Positions 1 to 12,900 of a stretch of 64,000 bases of DNA are shown one piece after another (the first letter of the stretch is position 1; the number at the start of each line of letters is the position of its first letter). Below the pieces are notes generated by a model. It made no database searches. It had not been told where the DNA came from and saw only the letters and a program-made list of their open reading frames with translations. The position numbers and the translations under genes were made by a program. This DNA is from Phoronis australis (lineage: Eukaryota > Phoronida > Phoronidae), in contig NMRA01000218.1 of the NCBI GenBank assembly GCA_002633005.1, forward strand, positions 598,931-662,930, written 5' to 3'.

Positions 1-600
1 TTAGCAATCTTTAGAGCATCTGGAAATATACCAGTGTGCAAGCACTGGTTGATGATGGTCGTGAGAGGTTCAATTATAAAAGGACTGCTTATTTTGATAA
101 TTTTAGATGATAAATTGTCATGACCAGTGCTATTTTTTGCGTCCATGTCTCTTATAATATCTAGTACATGTTTATTATTGATTGGTTTGAAAGAGAACTT
201 AAATTTGTTTGGCGTGGGAAGATAGTCTTTGAAATTCTTGTTTTTTATCATAGTTATTGATTCAGAAAGGGATGGGTCGATTTAGGTAAAGTAGGTGTTG
301 AATGAACTTGCCATTTCGGGTAGGTCAATGGTTTTAGTGTTATCTGAACTTAAGAGACAGTCTGGGGTGCCATTGTTTGTTCGAACGCCGTTGTTCATAA
401 CTGTCTTTATTGTATCCCATGTTTTATTTATGTCAGACTTCCCTTTTTCGAATGTGTCATAATAGTAAGATTGCTTGGCGGAATCAATAGTTTTTTTGAG
501 AATGTTGTTGTATACTTTAAGATTGTTGTGGCATGTAGCGTAGGATTGTGTGTTGCGAGGGGTTGTCTTGAGAAATGTGAACCAAATTTTAATTTTTATG
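1..600 (-). mobile_element. LINE (non-LTR retrotransposon) fragment, linker plus start of reverse transcriptase
   Basis: Read on the minus strand, about 600 to 1 gives one reading frame typical of the stretch between endonuclease and reverse transcriptase in Jockey/CR1-like LINEs. It has an SYYYDTFEKGKSDINKTWDTI-like linker, then the first RT block around DAKNSTGHDNLSSKIIK (about 150-100) and QCLHTGIFPDALKIA at the window edge. The frame has an in-frame TAA at 282-284, so this copy is dead. It is cut by the window's left end, and I see no 5' end. Family-level naming is inference; the RT assignment itself is secure from the conserved spacing and wording of the block. Confidence 0.82.
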
Positions 601-3559
601 TCTTGTTCATTACTTAGTTTAGTAGTGGTCTCTGGGCTCAGGAAACTGAGAGGCTTGGTAATTCATCATAAGGCAGTTTACAAAGTCTCAGCCGGCCGGG
701 GTCAGTGACTACTAGGTAGTTGAGGCTTATTCCCAATGAGTCTGCGAAAGGCCTACCCGTCGAGACTTCGACAAAACTAAAAGTAACAGGCCTATGTATT
801 TTCTGAAAAGCCGTAAATTGGGCCACGCTACAACGCTTTTGTTAATTTAGCAAAAAAGGAAAGTTACATTTTGCCAGCAAAACAATCGCGTGGTATTAGT
901 AGGCTCAAAATGATCTGTTTCTGACGCCCGACTTTCATATTTACAGTGTTATCTTATTGTAACTCCATCCTACGTAAACTGACTCAAGGAGGTATCGTTT
1001 TCTGTAAAGGATTGTTCAACCCACCCCCTTCTCATTGATATTTCTTCTGTTTTTGTTCTAACTAGCTTTACGGCTTATTCTGGATGAGATGATTATTGTC
1101 CACCCGTTACTGTTTTGTATTTAATTATGTTGTTTGCTCATGTTGTTATCATTGCCGAGACATTTTTCTGTAGCTTGTAGATTTGTTGTTGTAGGCATAG
1201 TGTTAGTTTAGTTTGTTTATATTTGTATGGAAGTTATATACGACTGGAATAAAGTACTGTTTATTTTAACACGGGAAAATTTCATTTGGTGTAAGTGATG
1301 AAGATGAGATCTCGAAAGCCCTGTGGCAGATTCCTAATATTTCGTTATTTGATCGGATAACCTCTCTTGAAAAAGCGCAACGTTCCATAAATATTTCCTA
1401 ACAGCGTTTTGGAGAACAGTGCACAGGGCCTGTAGCATAATATCTGACAGTACATCAATACAATAAACATTTTTTGAAATATGTTCCGAAGTTAGCCAAA
1501 TTTGTTCATGATTTTTAGCCTCCTAGATAACCTTAAAGGAACATTTCGCCACTATTATAGACTTTCAATCTTGAATTCTTAACTGAAACGCATTCCATTT
1601 TGAATTGTTGCCAAATGAGACGGCAATCACAGACACTCCAAGCATATATGCGCCATTCTCACTAATTTGCAATTTTAAGGTTGTCCAGTCTCATTAAATT
1701 TTATTTTCTTAAGTCGAGGATGGTTTCGACGTTGTTGCTGTTAATGGAAACGGAAGTCCGATATCGATTTTATGAGCTAAAAGTGGCTTCATTTTTTGTT
1801 TTGTACGTCGCAGCTGCAAACACAGAGGAAATGCAATTTTAAGCAGTCACCGATGCACATATTTCTTAATTTGTCCATCTATACATTATTAAGAAAAACC
1901 GGGAAAAGGATTCCATGTGAACGCGCTTTAGTTTTCTATAAAGTCGTTATTTTTCACGGCCATGACATTCCTTCACAGAACAATAATTGCTCCAGTTTTT
2001 GAGGATTCTTTGAAAAATCTCGGTCTTTGACAACTGAGATTTCGGACTAAAAGGCCTGAGCAAACAACTCCAGACACAGTTCTACCTTATAGAAAGGTTG
2101 TAGAACATTACCCACAAGCCTGTGCCAAATATCTAGAAAACTATGGAAATTAGCAAAGTGAAAAAATATAAGCTTGTAGATTCTTAATTCAATAACGCAC
2201 TTACACGACAATAAACGCCTGGAGCATTATTTTTTGGGAACAGCAAGATTACAAATCTGTTGCCAAAGCTTACGATAAACACGCTTAATGCTGGATTTCG
2301 CAAAAACACGAATATCAACTGAGGCTGTTTACTTTCATACAATCGGTCTCACAATATTCATAATAGTCCCATGATAGATTTCTATTTCTGTTATCAACAA
2401 AAGCATCGAAACCAACAGAGAGACACAAGAAAATGCTTCGGACTTCATTGGGAATTCGAAAATGGCATATGTGTACACACTCCATTGTATGTGGCTAGAG
2501 CTGAGAACACCAATAGAATCCTACCACGGTCATGAATTCGATTTTTGTCCAGATAAACAAGATGAAGTATAGATTTAATTTTTAATAAGTTATTTTCGGA
2601 ACTTGATTCTTTAATGCTGACCATAAAAATGATTTTAACCACTTTATAAACAGCTGTAAAACAGTTGTACCTCAGCGGCATGGCTTGAAATGACACTCCA
2701 AGCACTCTACCAAGATCACACGTCATCAGTGTGAACTGAAGCCTACAAACACTCCACCTATTAGCAAAGTATAGAAATCAGCTTGACAGCGACCAGTCAC
2801 CTTCAGCAAGGAACATCACTTATAACAACGAGTAAAACGAGAAATTAAGAAATAATACTAAGGCTTTATTGACTTTCGGCCAATAGTCACTTATAGGGTG
2901 TACTCAACTTTGAGAACCAGTTTGATGCCTGGGATTCAGTGGAGAAAATTGGTTCTCAAAATGCAGGACCCTGTAAGTAACTATTACCCACATTTGTTAA
3001 TCAATAATTACACAAATATGAACAGCACAACAGATATACACAATCACATGCAAAACACATTTGTAGTTCAATAATACACGTGCATAATGACTTCAGTTCA
3101 GTTAGACTTGGAAGTACACCAGCTGAGTACAACACAGTTTTGAAAAGAATACACCAGCCACAAAGTCACCCAAATCCATTGTTTCATGGTAAAACAGCGA
3201 CATCAGGGTTCTCACGGCTCAAGATCAAGATATTGATTAGAAAGCCTTTTTCCCACTTTTATTTCAAGAAAGCATATATCAAACTTATGTGGCAATGTCC
3301 CCAAAGCAACTCAAAACTGACTCCACAATTAAAACCTTGTGGTGGCCTATAACTCTACCATGTCATCAAAATCAACTGCACCTAGTCTAGCTTAATATCT
3401 CAACCAAAAATTTTGTAACCAAACTTATGGCGATGGTGTCCTTTCAAACATCTATTTTCATGCTGTAACTTCATATCCTTATTTTTCTAAATGTACACTA
3501 GTTCTCCGGAACAGACAATTAGGCACACCTTATTAATAAATTAATGATTAAATCAGTTT
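601..3559. other. No recognisable gene; AT-rich flank downstream of NDC80
   Basis: Only short frames without conserved motifs are seen on either strand. A 60-base stretch at about 1393-1452 (tttcctaacagcg... gtgcacag...) reappears at about 35187-35250 inside the TAB gene, so it is a dispersed repeat. TTTATT at 3258-3263 and 2865-2870 (AATAAA on the minus strand) are possible but distant poly(A) signals for NDC80; neither can be confirmed. Confidence 0.5.
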
Positions 3560-6500
3560 CAAACATTTCCATGAACTCCAGTGCTAGTTATCTGAAAATT
3601 GGCAAACGTAATATCGATATTAGTCATGCTCACCTCAATAGAAACTAATTTGCCAGGACGATTTTTCTTAGGGTTTGGCGAGAAATGGATGCCAAAAGTG
3701 AACACTGAATGATTGCTACTAGGGGGCACAGCACAAGTGATCCAAAATGGGCAGAATTGCTGTTCTCTCCAGGACAAATTGTAAATTGTTAAATTTTGTA
3801 TAGTCGTAACTTACTGTTGGGCAGACAGAAAGGTAGATGCCGAAAACGAAATCAATAATTCTAAAATTGCCACTAGGGGGCACAAAACATGCTGCCATGT
3901 TGTCTTATATATAAAACACCTATCACTTTAAGTTGCAGAGGCAGACATGGACAGGAAATATTGCCACAAGGAGGCACAACATTGGAAAATAAAATAGCCA
4001 CTAGGGGCACTGCAGTAGTCAAATTGGTTAAAATCAACTTTAGCGTGTTGTCCTCGCTAGAGACACATCAGAACTGGCGATCTTTCACTGAATCTACCGG
4101 TAATACGCATTGAGGCAGGCGTAAAACCATGACAGCCACTGGCGAGCTTCATAGCAGAATTTGGATGTCACAACTCTGCCATGCTCTAGTCAATAGGAAC
4201 ATGACCTCTAATTTTATGGCAATCCACCAAACGTTTAATAGACAGTGTGGCGGATACCAAAAAGCAGATGAAAAATACTAAAACTGCCACCAGGGGATGC
4301 ACAACATGATGGAGAAAGTTGTAGGGCGACATCTGCTCCTTGATACAACATCTCCCAAATATCCATTGAGGGATTTGTCAGATATAAAAATCAAATACAA
4401 AAACATAAAATTGCCCCTAGATGGCACAGTAGTAGCCATATTTATCTGCAAGTTGTCATCAAATTTCATGAAATCATGCAAAGAGTTAAGAGATACAACT
4501 GTGGATTTCAGATGGATGCACGACAGAGATGACGACGATATGCAACCACATATGTACATGTGGGGTATAATAGTTACATCACCGAAAGCTAATAAGTAAG
4601 AAAATATATATTTGCAGCTACTAAAAATATAAGTCTAGCAAACCGCCTTTCAATTCTATCAGAATCAACATCACATTCACCCAGTACAAACCTGTCCAGC
4701 AACACAAAATGCACTGATTCTTTAGATATACAATAACAACTCCTTGCATTGACATGACGTGCAATCCTTTATGTACATCAAAGAACCTCTACTGTGACGA
4801 CTGTAGACTTCATAACAACATGTGAATTCAATATACAAGGACGGGATCCCCATCAACAGCTGTATTGACATAGCTAGGTTTTAGTGAACTGTATGCCCTA
4901 AAGGTGTCACTTCTGAGTGTCCATCATAGCCTGCTGGACATGCTTATTCACAGTATCCCTGGTCTTGAACACGCTCTTCTACAAAAGTGAACAAGAGAGG
5001 ACAATAAGCGAACAAAGATTAAACAACCCATCAAGACAACTCGCTCACAGTGAATAAACAATTAACAGCACAAACCAATGCATTGGTGATCTGTTCTAAC
5101 TGTTAAAAAATTATATATGTCTGTATAATTATTGTATATAGATTTTTTGTACTGTGCTGTTTAGCCCAGATACAATGACTCTTGGCATTGTACAGGTCTA
5201 CATATTTATTGTATTGACTATTTCATAATAAACATTAAACAAATCAAAGTAAGGAACAAAATGAGAAGTTTTACACAAGTAAGTGGTCAGGGCCTTTGAT
5301 GCCTTGGTTTCAGGGCCAAATATTGGTCCCACGTCGCTATAAAAAATATTTAAAAATCACTGTCGTCTTCATGATAGAAATTTGTTTGCCCAATTTCATA
5401 AAAAAGCATCAAGGAATTCTGAAGTTACAGAGGCAAACGTAAAAAATAAAATTGCCACTAGTGAACACAGCTACACTTGGATTGGTCTGAAACTGGACAG
5501 CATCAGTTGCCATCTCCATAGGAACATGTCTGCTAAATTTCAAAAAGATCTTGCAAACGGTAAAGCAGATACAGCCATGAACGTAAAAAAAAAATTTCCA
5601 CTAGGGGGTGCCAGAGTAGTTGAACATGTCTGAAAATCAACGTCAGCATTGGTATTCTCATCAGGAACACAAATCCAAGCAGTTAGGTGGACGGAGAGGG
5701 TGATGTCAAAAACGTACTAAAAAATTTTCAAAATGACTGCTGAGTGGCGTAGAATACGTTAAATTGGCCCAAAAATGAGAAGCCGTCATGATCTCCTAAA
5801 ATGAAACTTATTTTACAAAATATCATGATAATAAAACCTCCGCTATTCGTCGAATCTATCCAAAAATGGGAGCCTGTCGACTCTTTAATAGAAACCTTTT
5901 TATTAAATTTCATAAAAATCTGGCAAGGAGTTCCACACAGGACACCGAAAAAATAAGATTGCCTCTAGGGGGCACAGGGGCAGTCAGATCCATCCAAATG
6001 TCATTGCTGTCCATTGCCAACTTCATATAAATACACTTGCTAAATATAATAAAGATCCTGCATGTGCGTTTAGGAGACACAGCCATCAACACAAAAAATG
6101 TCACTAGGAGGCACCACAAGAGTCTGAGTCGTCCGAAAATTATCATGAGCAGTGCTCTTCACAGTTGCAAAATATGTTAAATTCATTGGAAAATGGCAAC
6201 ATGTCACTGTTTTTTTTACAAGAAAGCTATTTACCAAATTTCATAAAAATCAGTCACGAAACTTCAGAGAAAAAGAAGAAAAAAAATGAAATTGCCACAA
6301 GGGGGCACAGCATTCGTCGGATCTGTCCGAAAGTCATCGTTATTCGTTGTGAACATGATATAAATACAGTTGCTAAATGTAATAAAGATCCTGTAGAGAG
6401 ATTAGAAGATGTAGCCATGGACGCAAAAACAAAACTGTCACTAGGAATTACAGACTGCCACTAGGAGGTGCCACAGTAGTCGAAGTCTTCGGAAAATCAT

Positions 6501-6900
6501 TGTTAGCCTCTACACAGTAAGAAAATATTTGCCAATTTTCACAATCATCCTTAGAGTGGTTTGGTTGACAGTGGAGCGGATGCCAAAAAACAAGACTTGA
6601 AAACAGAAAAAATGGCCGCTAGGTGATGCAAAATACTTCGAATCCATCCGAAAACAGAATAGCGTCATCTCACTAATAGATGCCTATCAGCCAAATTTTA
6701 TGAAAATCCATTAAGGACCTTTGAAGATGTAGAGGTAAACGTAAAAACAAAAATTGCCACAAGGGGGCACACCGGTTCTCGGATCTGTCTGAAATTTCGC
6801 TCATGCTATTCCATCCATAAAAGAAACACACATGCAAAATTTCATAACATACATGAAAGGGTTTTGGAAATAGGCCAGTGGACACATGCCGGACAGACAG
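3560..6900 (+). repeat. Diverged tandem array with CTCF-like core (CCACTAGGGGGCAC)
   Basis: About fifteen diverged units are spaced irregularly at roughly 100-250 bases. Each has a core close to GCCACTAGGGGGCAC, often followed by CAG(T)AGTC and a stretch like 'aaatttcat(a/g)aaaatc'. Clear cores: 3716-3729, 3870-3883 (exact), 3964-3977, 3998-4010, 5455-5468, 5598-5612, 5962-5975, 6101-6114, 6295-6308, 6458-6471, 6757-6770. The array lies on both sides of the last NDC80 exon (4907-4978), in the last intron and the 3' flank. A related diverged copy, ending in a GGACAAACAGACAGACAGG tail, lies at about 40050-40330. The core matches the known animal CTCF consensus; binding is inference. Confidence 0.75.
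4907..4978 (-). CDS. NDC80: NDC80 exon 15 (residues 603-625 and stop)
   Basis: Encodes KSVFKTRDTVNKHVQQAMMD then TQK and TGA (4907-4909). The acceptor is TTTTGTAG. This short last exon stands alone inside the CTCF-like array. It splices in phase 0 to exon 14. Confidence 0.85.
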   Translation of the reverse strand, partial: KSVFKTRDTVNKHVQQAMMDTQK

Positions 6901-9900
6901 GGATGACCGCACAATGTGCCCCATAAAAGTGTAGGCATATAAAAATCCCCTCTGACTCTCAAAAGGCATAGTCACCTCTCTTCAGGTGAGCCAGGGCCCA
7001 TGTGGTCTACATGAAAAGTGAAAGCTTTTTGAACGAAGGCAGATATTACAGCAGCTATAACATGGGACAACTCACTTCTATAAGTGCCTTATGTTCCATG
7101 ATCTGAGTAAGTGCAGTCGTTATGAAGTCCATGTAGGCGTTCTCTTTCTGGTTCATTGCCTTAAGTCGAGTCTCACACCTAAAATAAGAACACATAACGC
7201 TACATGCACTAACAAACCATCGTTAATGACAGACTTCACGAGCAAAAAAGCAAATGGAGGTTATAGAATGAAAAACATTGAATGCACACGCGCGGCTGTT
7301 CTATAGTGTGCTTGAAAGGAATAAACTCAATATTGCGATTTCCAAAAAAGGCCCATGGGCGGTTATTCAGAAAACCACCTTTGAAAAATGTCAAATGAAA
7401 TCAAATATAAGCCTGAGCGTACTTTCGGAAAAGGGGGAAGGCACATTTTCAGAAAATGTGTCATTAAAACTGTCCTTCATACTGAGCTAATACGGTTAGT
7501 TACCAACACAGTCACCCAATATCTTGTTGAATGAAAGCCATTTGAGTGAAACTGCAGTGCCAAAACAAACAAAAATTTTATACACCAAAACGTATTTCAG
7601 AACAATCCATCAGATTTTCAAAACATGCACTTACTAAAAATACTCCAATGGGTATACTTTTAGAAAATTTTCGAAAAATACACTCATTACATACTTCTGG
7701 GTGGGTCTATTTTTGAAAAATTCCCGGAACGTGACCGAAACATTCACGCGTTCAATGAAATCTGTCTATGAGGACAGGTACCTGTACATACATAATGTAG
7801 GTGCACCAAAACACGTCAGTCTCACCTTATCTTGGTCTGACTCAACAGTTCTTCAGCCTCATGAACGCTCCTTTTCATTGACTGCTTCAGCTCAGCAAGT
7901 TCAGTTTGGTGCACCTCGAGGTCCTTCTGAGCCTTCAACAACTCTCGCTGCATCGACTGAAACAGACAGACACACTAAGCTATGCCTTGTCTGGAACTGC
8001 CTAAACTCAAAATAAGCTATCCTAAGCAAGATTTCACGAACAAGCGCATTTTCTGCGAGTGAAATTTACTGTCACAGATAAAACACAACTAAAAAGTAAA
8101 TTTTTCAACAAAGTATTCAAACTTATTTTGTGCAAAAGTGAAACTCGCACCAAACTTACGAAATTTATTTGTCCATAAAATGCACAAAGAGAAACAGTGA
8201 AGTTGTTCAAAGTACTACACAAATCTATGTTGAATCAATCTGAGGCACCGCACGGCTCACCGCCAGATTCAAAGTACTACACAAATCTATGTTGAATCAA
8301 TCTGAGGCACCGCACGGCTCACCGCCAGATTCAAAGTACTACACAAATCTATGTTGAATCAATCTGAGGCACCGCACAGCTCACCGCCAGATTCAAAGTA
8401 CTACACAAATCTATGTTGAATCAATCTGAGGCACCGCACGGCTCACCGCCAGATTCAAAGTACTACACAAATCTATGTTGAATCAATCTGAGGCACCGCA
8501 CAGCTCACCGCCAGATTCGTGAACACCTACCTCCTTCTTACACTCTATATCGTCCTCCGCCTCCTTCACATTCGCCTCCAGCACGGAGATCTCTTCTCGC
8601 TTGTAGGCCACCATCTCGTTAACCTGACAATGACAAGCGGAAGAACACGCGTAACCACAATCAGTCTAATACGAGATTAACATAGTAAGATGACAGAAAC
8701 ACGAGAGGTTTCAAATATTTTCATTCATCTTTATGTTATGACGCTAATAAAAAAGTGAGGTAATCAGCATTTATTTTATGATTTTTATACAGTACTTTAT
8801 GTTAAGACAACTAGAAAATACTGTCAAAGCACAAAAACCAGGAAATTAACCGTAATAAATAGATGATGCTTCGCTAATTTTGAATGCCAAATTTGCCATG
8901 CAAATGGACAAAATGTCACTTTGATCATGCTAATCCACAACAATTTCAACCCAGACGGCATATTAAATGAGTCCACATTACCTAAGTCAACACCTTCAAA
9001 GCAACTTCAAGACGTGCTCTCTCCAACACTATTCATAGAGGTACCCCCCGCCTCCAACACTCTTCAAAGAGGTGCCCCTACCAACGCTCTTCAAAGAGCT
9101 GTTCCCCTCCAACACACCTCAAAGAGGCACCTCCTCCAATGCCCCTAAAAGAGGTGCCCTTCCAGCACTCCTCAGAGAGACGCCACCCCCTCCAACGCTC
9201 CTGTAAGAGCTGCCCCTCCGATGCTCTTCAAAGAAGTAACCCCTCTAGTAAGTCAGCTCACCTGTTCTAGAGCATCCATCTCACTGATCTTGCGAGCTTC
9301 AGCCTCGTGTACCTTCTCATTACACTGGTTCTTCATCTGTGTCAAGGCAGGCTACGAATATGGTAAGGCAGTGCAACTCAGTAATAGGTCCGGTTACAGA
9401 TACCAGCACAATTCAAGAGTTGTGATTGGTCCTGAGGCCCGTTCCAAGAAAGTGACTTAAGTTCATTTTTGACTTAAGTCTAAGATTTGTCTCAACTTCC
9501 AACCTTTGACACTTTCACATCAGGTAAGTTAGTCAAAACCGAGACCAAATTTAAATCAAAAGCTTTTTAAGTCGATCTTAAGATCTCTTTCTTGAAATGG
9601 ATTTGAGACAAAGTTAAGTCTTGTCTTAAAATTGACTCAAATTTAAGATTTGTCTTGGCTAAGCCAGTCCTCTGGCTTATCTTCACATTTAGACATTCAA
9701 ATGACTGCAGGATAATAGCATCCACACCACAATATCAAATGATTTTACATGCAACTTTACACAATATCACATTTTATTCTACTAGTCACAGCATATCAAT
9801 CTTTGATAAATTAATAATTCAAAGTTGGGAAGGCGTATTATTAGATGAATTGGTAATGAACCAAAGACGCAGAAACTGTCCTCAAAGCCGTCAGAAGTGA

Positions 9901-12900
9901 GTAGTAACATGTCCAGATGTACTCATGCGATAGGCATGTTATCATGGGATGACTTTATTTTTTCAAATTCAAACATGACATCAGCACTACCGTGTGTTCA
10001 ATTCGAATAACCACTGTACCTTGATGAGATTATTAAAGTCCACAGATCCTTGGCCGTAGCTGTTGAAGTTGGCTCTCATCTCGTAATCCCGTCCGAAGGC
10101 GTTCTCGGCTGACGGAGGAATCAGCTTCAACATCTGTGCCATCTTGTTATAGTTTTGGCATTTAGCATCGACCTGGGCAGAACATAAAAGAGTGCTCAAC
10201 GAAGGCTATTGATGGAGATACCATGACAAGATTGTGAAACCGATCAACCTTGTCTGCATGATGAAGGAAGCCGTTTCATAATGAGGGCGGTAGTGAATTC
10301 AAGTACAACAAAATCCTCTAAGTGAACATTAATGGCAACCCACTCATACCCAACTATGATTTTATTTGAGAAAATCATCCAAGCATGTCAAAAAAGTAAT
10401 TATACCCAGGCTGTAACAGCAATTGCAGTTAGGCATTCAGATGTAAAGAAAAAACATGGCCTTCTAAAATAAGTGACAAAACACGCTTCAGCGGATTTGT
10501 TACTCAAACTAAACGTCACTCCATGACAAACCACTAGAGAGACTAGTTGGTGCTTTTACTATTCATGCTCAAGGATTTTGCTAGCTACACTAAATAACTG
10601 GGTTGTGTTCCGTAGACTCTAAGACTTTAGCTGGCATGAGCAACAAAATTTCTGCTTATGGAACGGAAGCAATGCACCATTCCAACCTTACCAACCAATC
10701 ACTTCCGTGGCTGCCATTTTGCTAGGAGAGGCTAATAAACTCTACAATATACTTGCAAAACACTTGCCTTAACTCGCAGGATTTTGCAAGGTCTTGCGAG
10801 ATTTTTCCTTTTCTATTGCTCTACAGAACACTACCCTTATCATGTCATTTAACCGGGAGGAATAGTCAAAGTCCAGTTGCACTATGAGACTGTTTAGGAT
10901 ACGATGTGTATCATAAAATCCTGCAAATTTGGTTATCCCCTTATAATGGAGAGTTAGATTTATCTCTGCATTAAATGAAAAGCATTCTTTTCACCAAACG
11001 AGTGCATTCGCCATGTGCTGTTCGGTTAATATATATTTTATCCAACAACAATATCCAAAAGCCCATGACCTATTCATGATCAGTGCATTTCAAATGCTAT
11101 CAGAAAATGCATTACGATAAAAATTCTTCAATTCGGAGCACAATATGGCGAATAAGTGACATTTCATTCTGACAGTCAAAATTTCTTTCAAGAAAAAAAA
11201 TTTCAGGAAAACTTACTTTGCTTTTAACATGGTTAGTACGGCATAGCTATCACCGAACGACATTTGGTAAAAATTCTAAGCATTCGCAGCAACATGGCAA
11301 GCCTCCAAAAAACAAGAGTATGCCAACTTTAGGAGCTATTTTTGTCCCAATTTGAAGGATTTTACCGCCTACTCCCTAAGCCCAATGCAGCATCAACACC
11401 TACCCTTTCCTGAGACTTTCCAATGTTCATCTCCATGTCCCAGACCTGCCGGTCCAGATCTTCATTCTCTCTGCTCACTGCTTCAATCTGCGTCTGCAGC
11501 TGCTGTCTACTCAAGTTCAGCCTCTCCACATCTGCCGGCGAGAGTTCTTGCGTGTCGAAGATGTGCTGCATGCGGGACATCTCCTCCTGAAGCGCCTCCA
11601 TCTCTGTGGCTGAACGAGGGTAGTGAGGAAATGCACAGTGTAAATGGGGATTTGCCATTAAAGATGAGATTTTACATGCGGTTAGTCTTTTCTCTAGCCT
11701 CCATTTCACAAGATCAGAAAATACAAAGTTAATCAATTTACCTAAAAGGTCATTTCACAGCTGTTTAGCTCTCAGTGTTGAATTGTTAACTGAAGCACTT
11801 TGTGTTTTCAAAACATTTCCAAGTAAAACTTCGCTGTAAGTGGCCTCAATCAAAATTTTGCTTTGTAACGAAATTTTTTTTAGCAATTTTAAGATGTGTT
11901 TTTTGTCGAAAATCTCTGTGATCCAATTGATTCCCTGCTGTGGACTTGCATACCTAGCGCCCTCTGTTCATCCTGTACTTCTTTATACTTCTGCTCCTGT
12001 AGTTTCCTGTGTGAGTCCATCTCACTCAGGTAGTTTTGATACTTCTGGTCATCGTGTACAATTACCTGGTAGCGAGTCTTCATGTCCGACAAACGATCCT
12101 GTAGACAAAGAAACAGTTAACAGGTGACTTACACACAGTGCCTGATTATCCATTAAGCTAAACAAGCTACTGCTTGTGGCAACCGCGTAAAATAGGGAGT
12201 CCCTATTCAAGTAATGTGACTGGGAGGCAAATAATCCATTAAGCTAAAAAACCTTTGACTTAGGGCTTCGGACGAAATAGGGAATCTGTCTAGTTATCAC
12301 AGAAGCCAAGGGAAAGACAAGGGAAAGTAAAAATTGAAGTTGCGCTTCATTGCCCAGTAGGGGCCCTTAAAAGTTGTGGCGACCAGGGGGACAAGGGAAA
12401 GTGAAAATAAATGTTGCGCCTTATTGCTCAGTAGGAGCTCTCAATAGTTGTGGCGAACAGTTGCGCCTCTCTGCACAGTAGGGGGTCTTCCAAAGTCGCA
12501 ACCGCGGGAGGGGGCAGTACAAGAGTTTTCAATTGGTGAAACGGTTTTATGGTAACGGCTAAGGCCCCTAGGCTTTTTATAGCTTGGGGGCCCAAAAAAG
12601 TCCATAATCCGCCACTGCTCGCACACTTGAGGAGTAAAGTCTGAAGGGATATTTCCTAGTCCCTGCTACTGAAAACGCAAACTGGTCACCAAGATACTCT
12701 ACCACACAAAATATGTCTCAAAACAAAAAAAATATCACGAAGCGACCAGTTGTGACATGACTGGAAAAAACCTTCCCAAATTTGGGTTGTTTCGTGTCAA
12801 TCACAAGTTATCTCTCAATTTATTTTGTTGGATTAAACCAATTGTTATCACTGGAAGTAAAATATTAAGCCCATAGTTACAACGTTCATCAGCCTTGTTC

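Noticed and set aside
8209-8518. CRISPR-like array
   Set aside because: Units are directly head-to-tail with no unique spacers, inside a eukaryotic intron.
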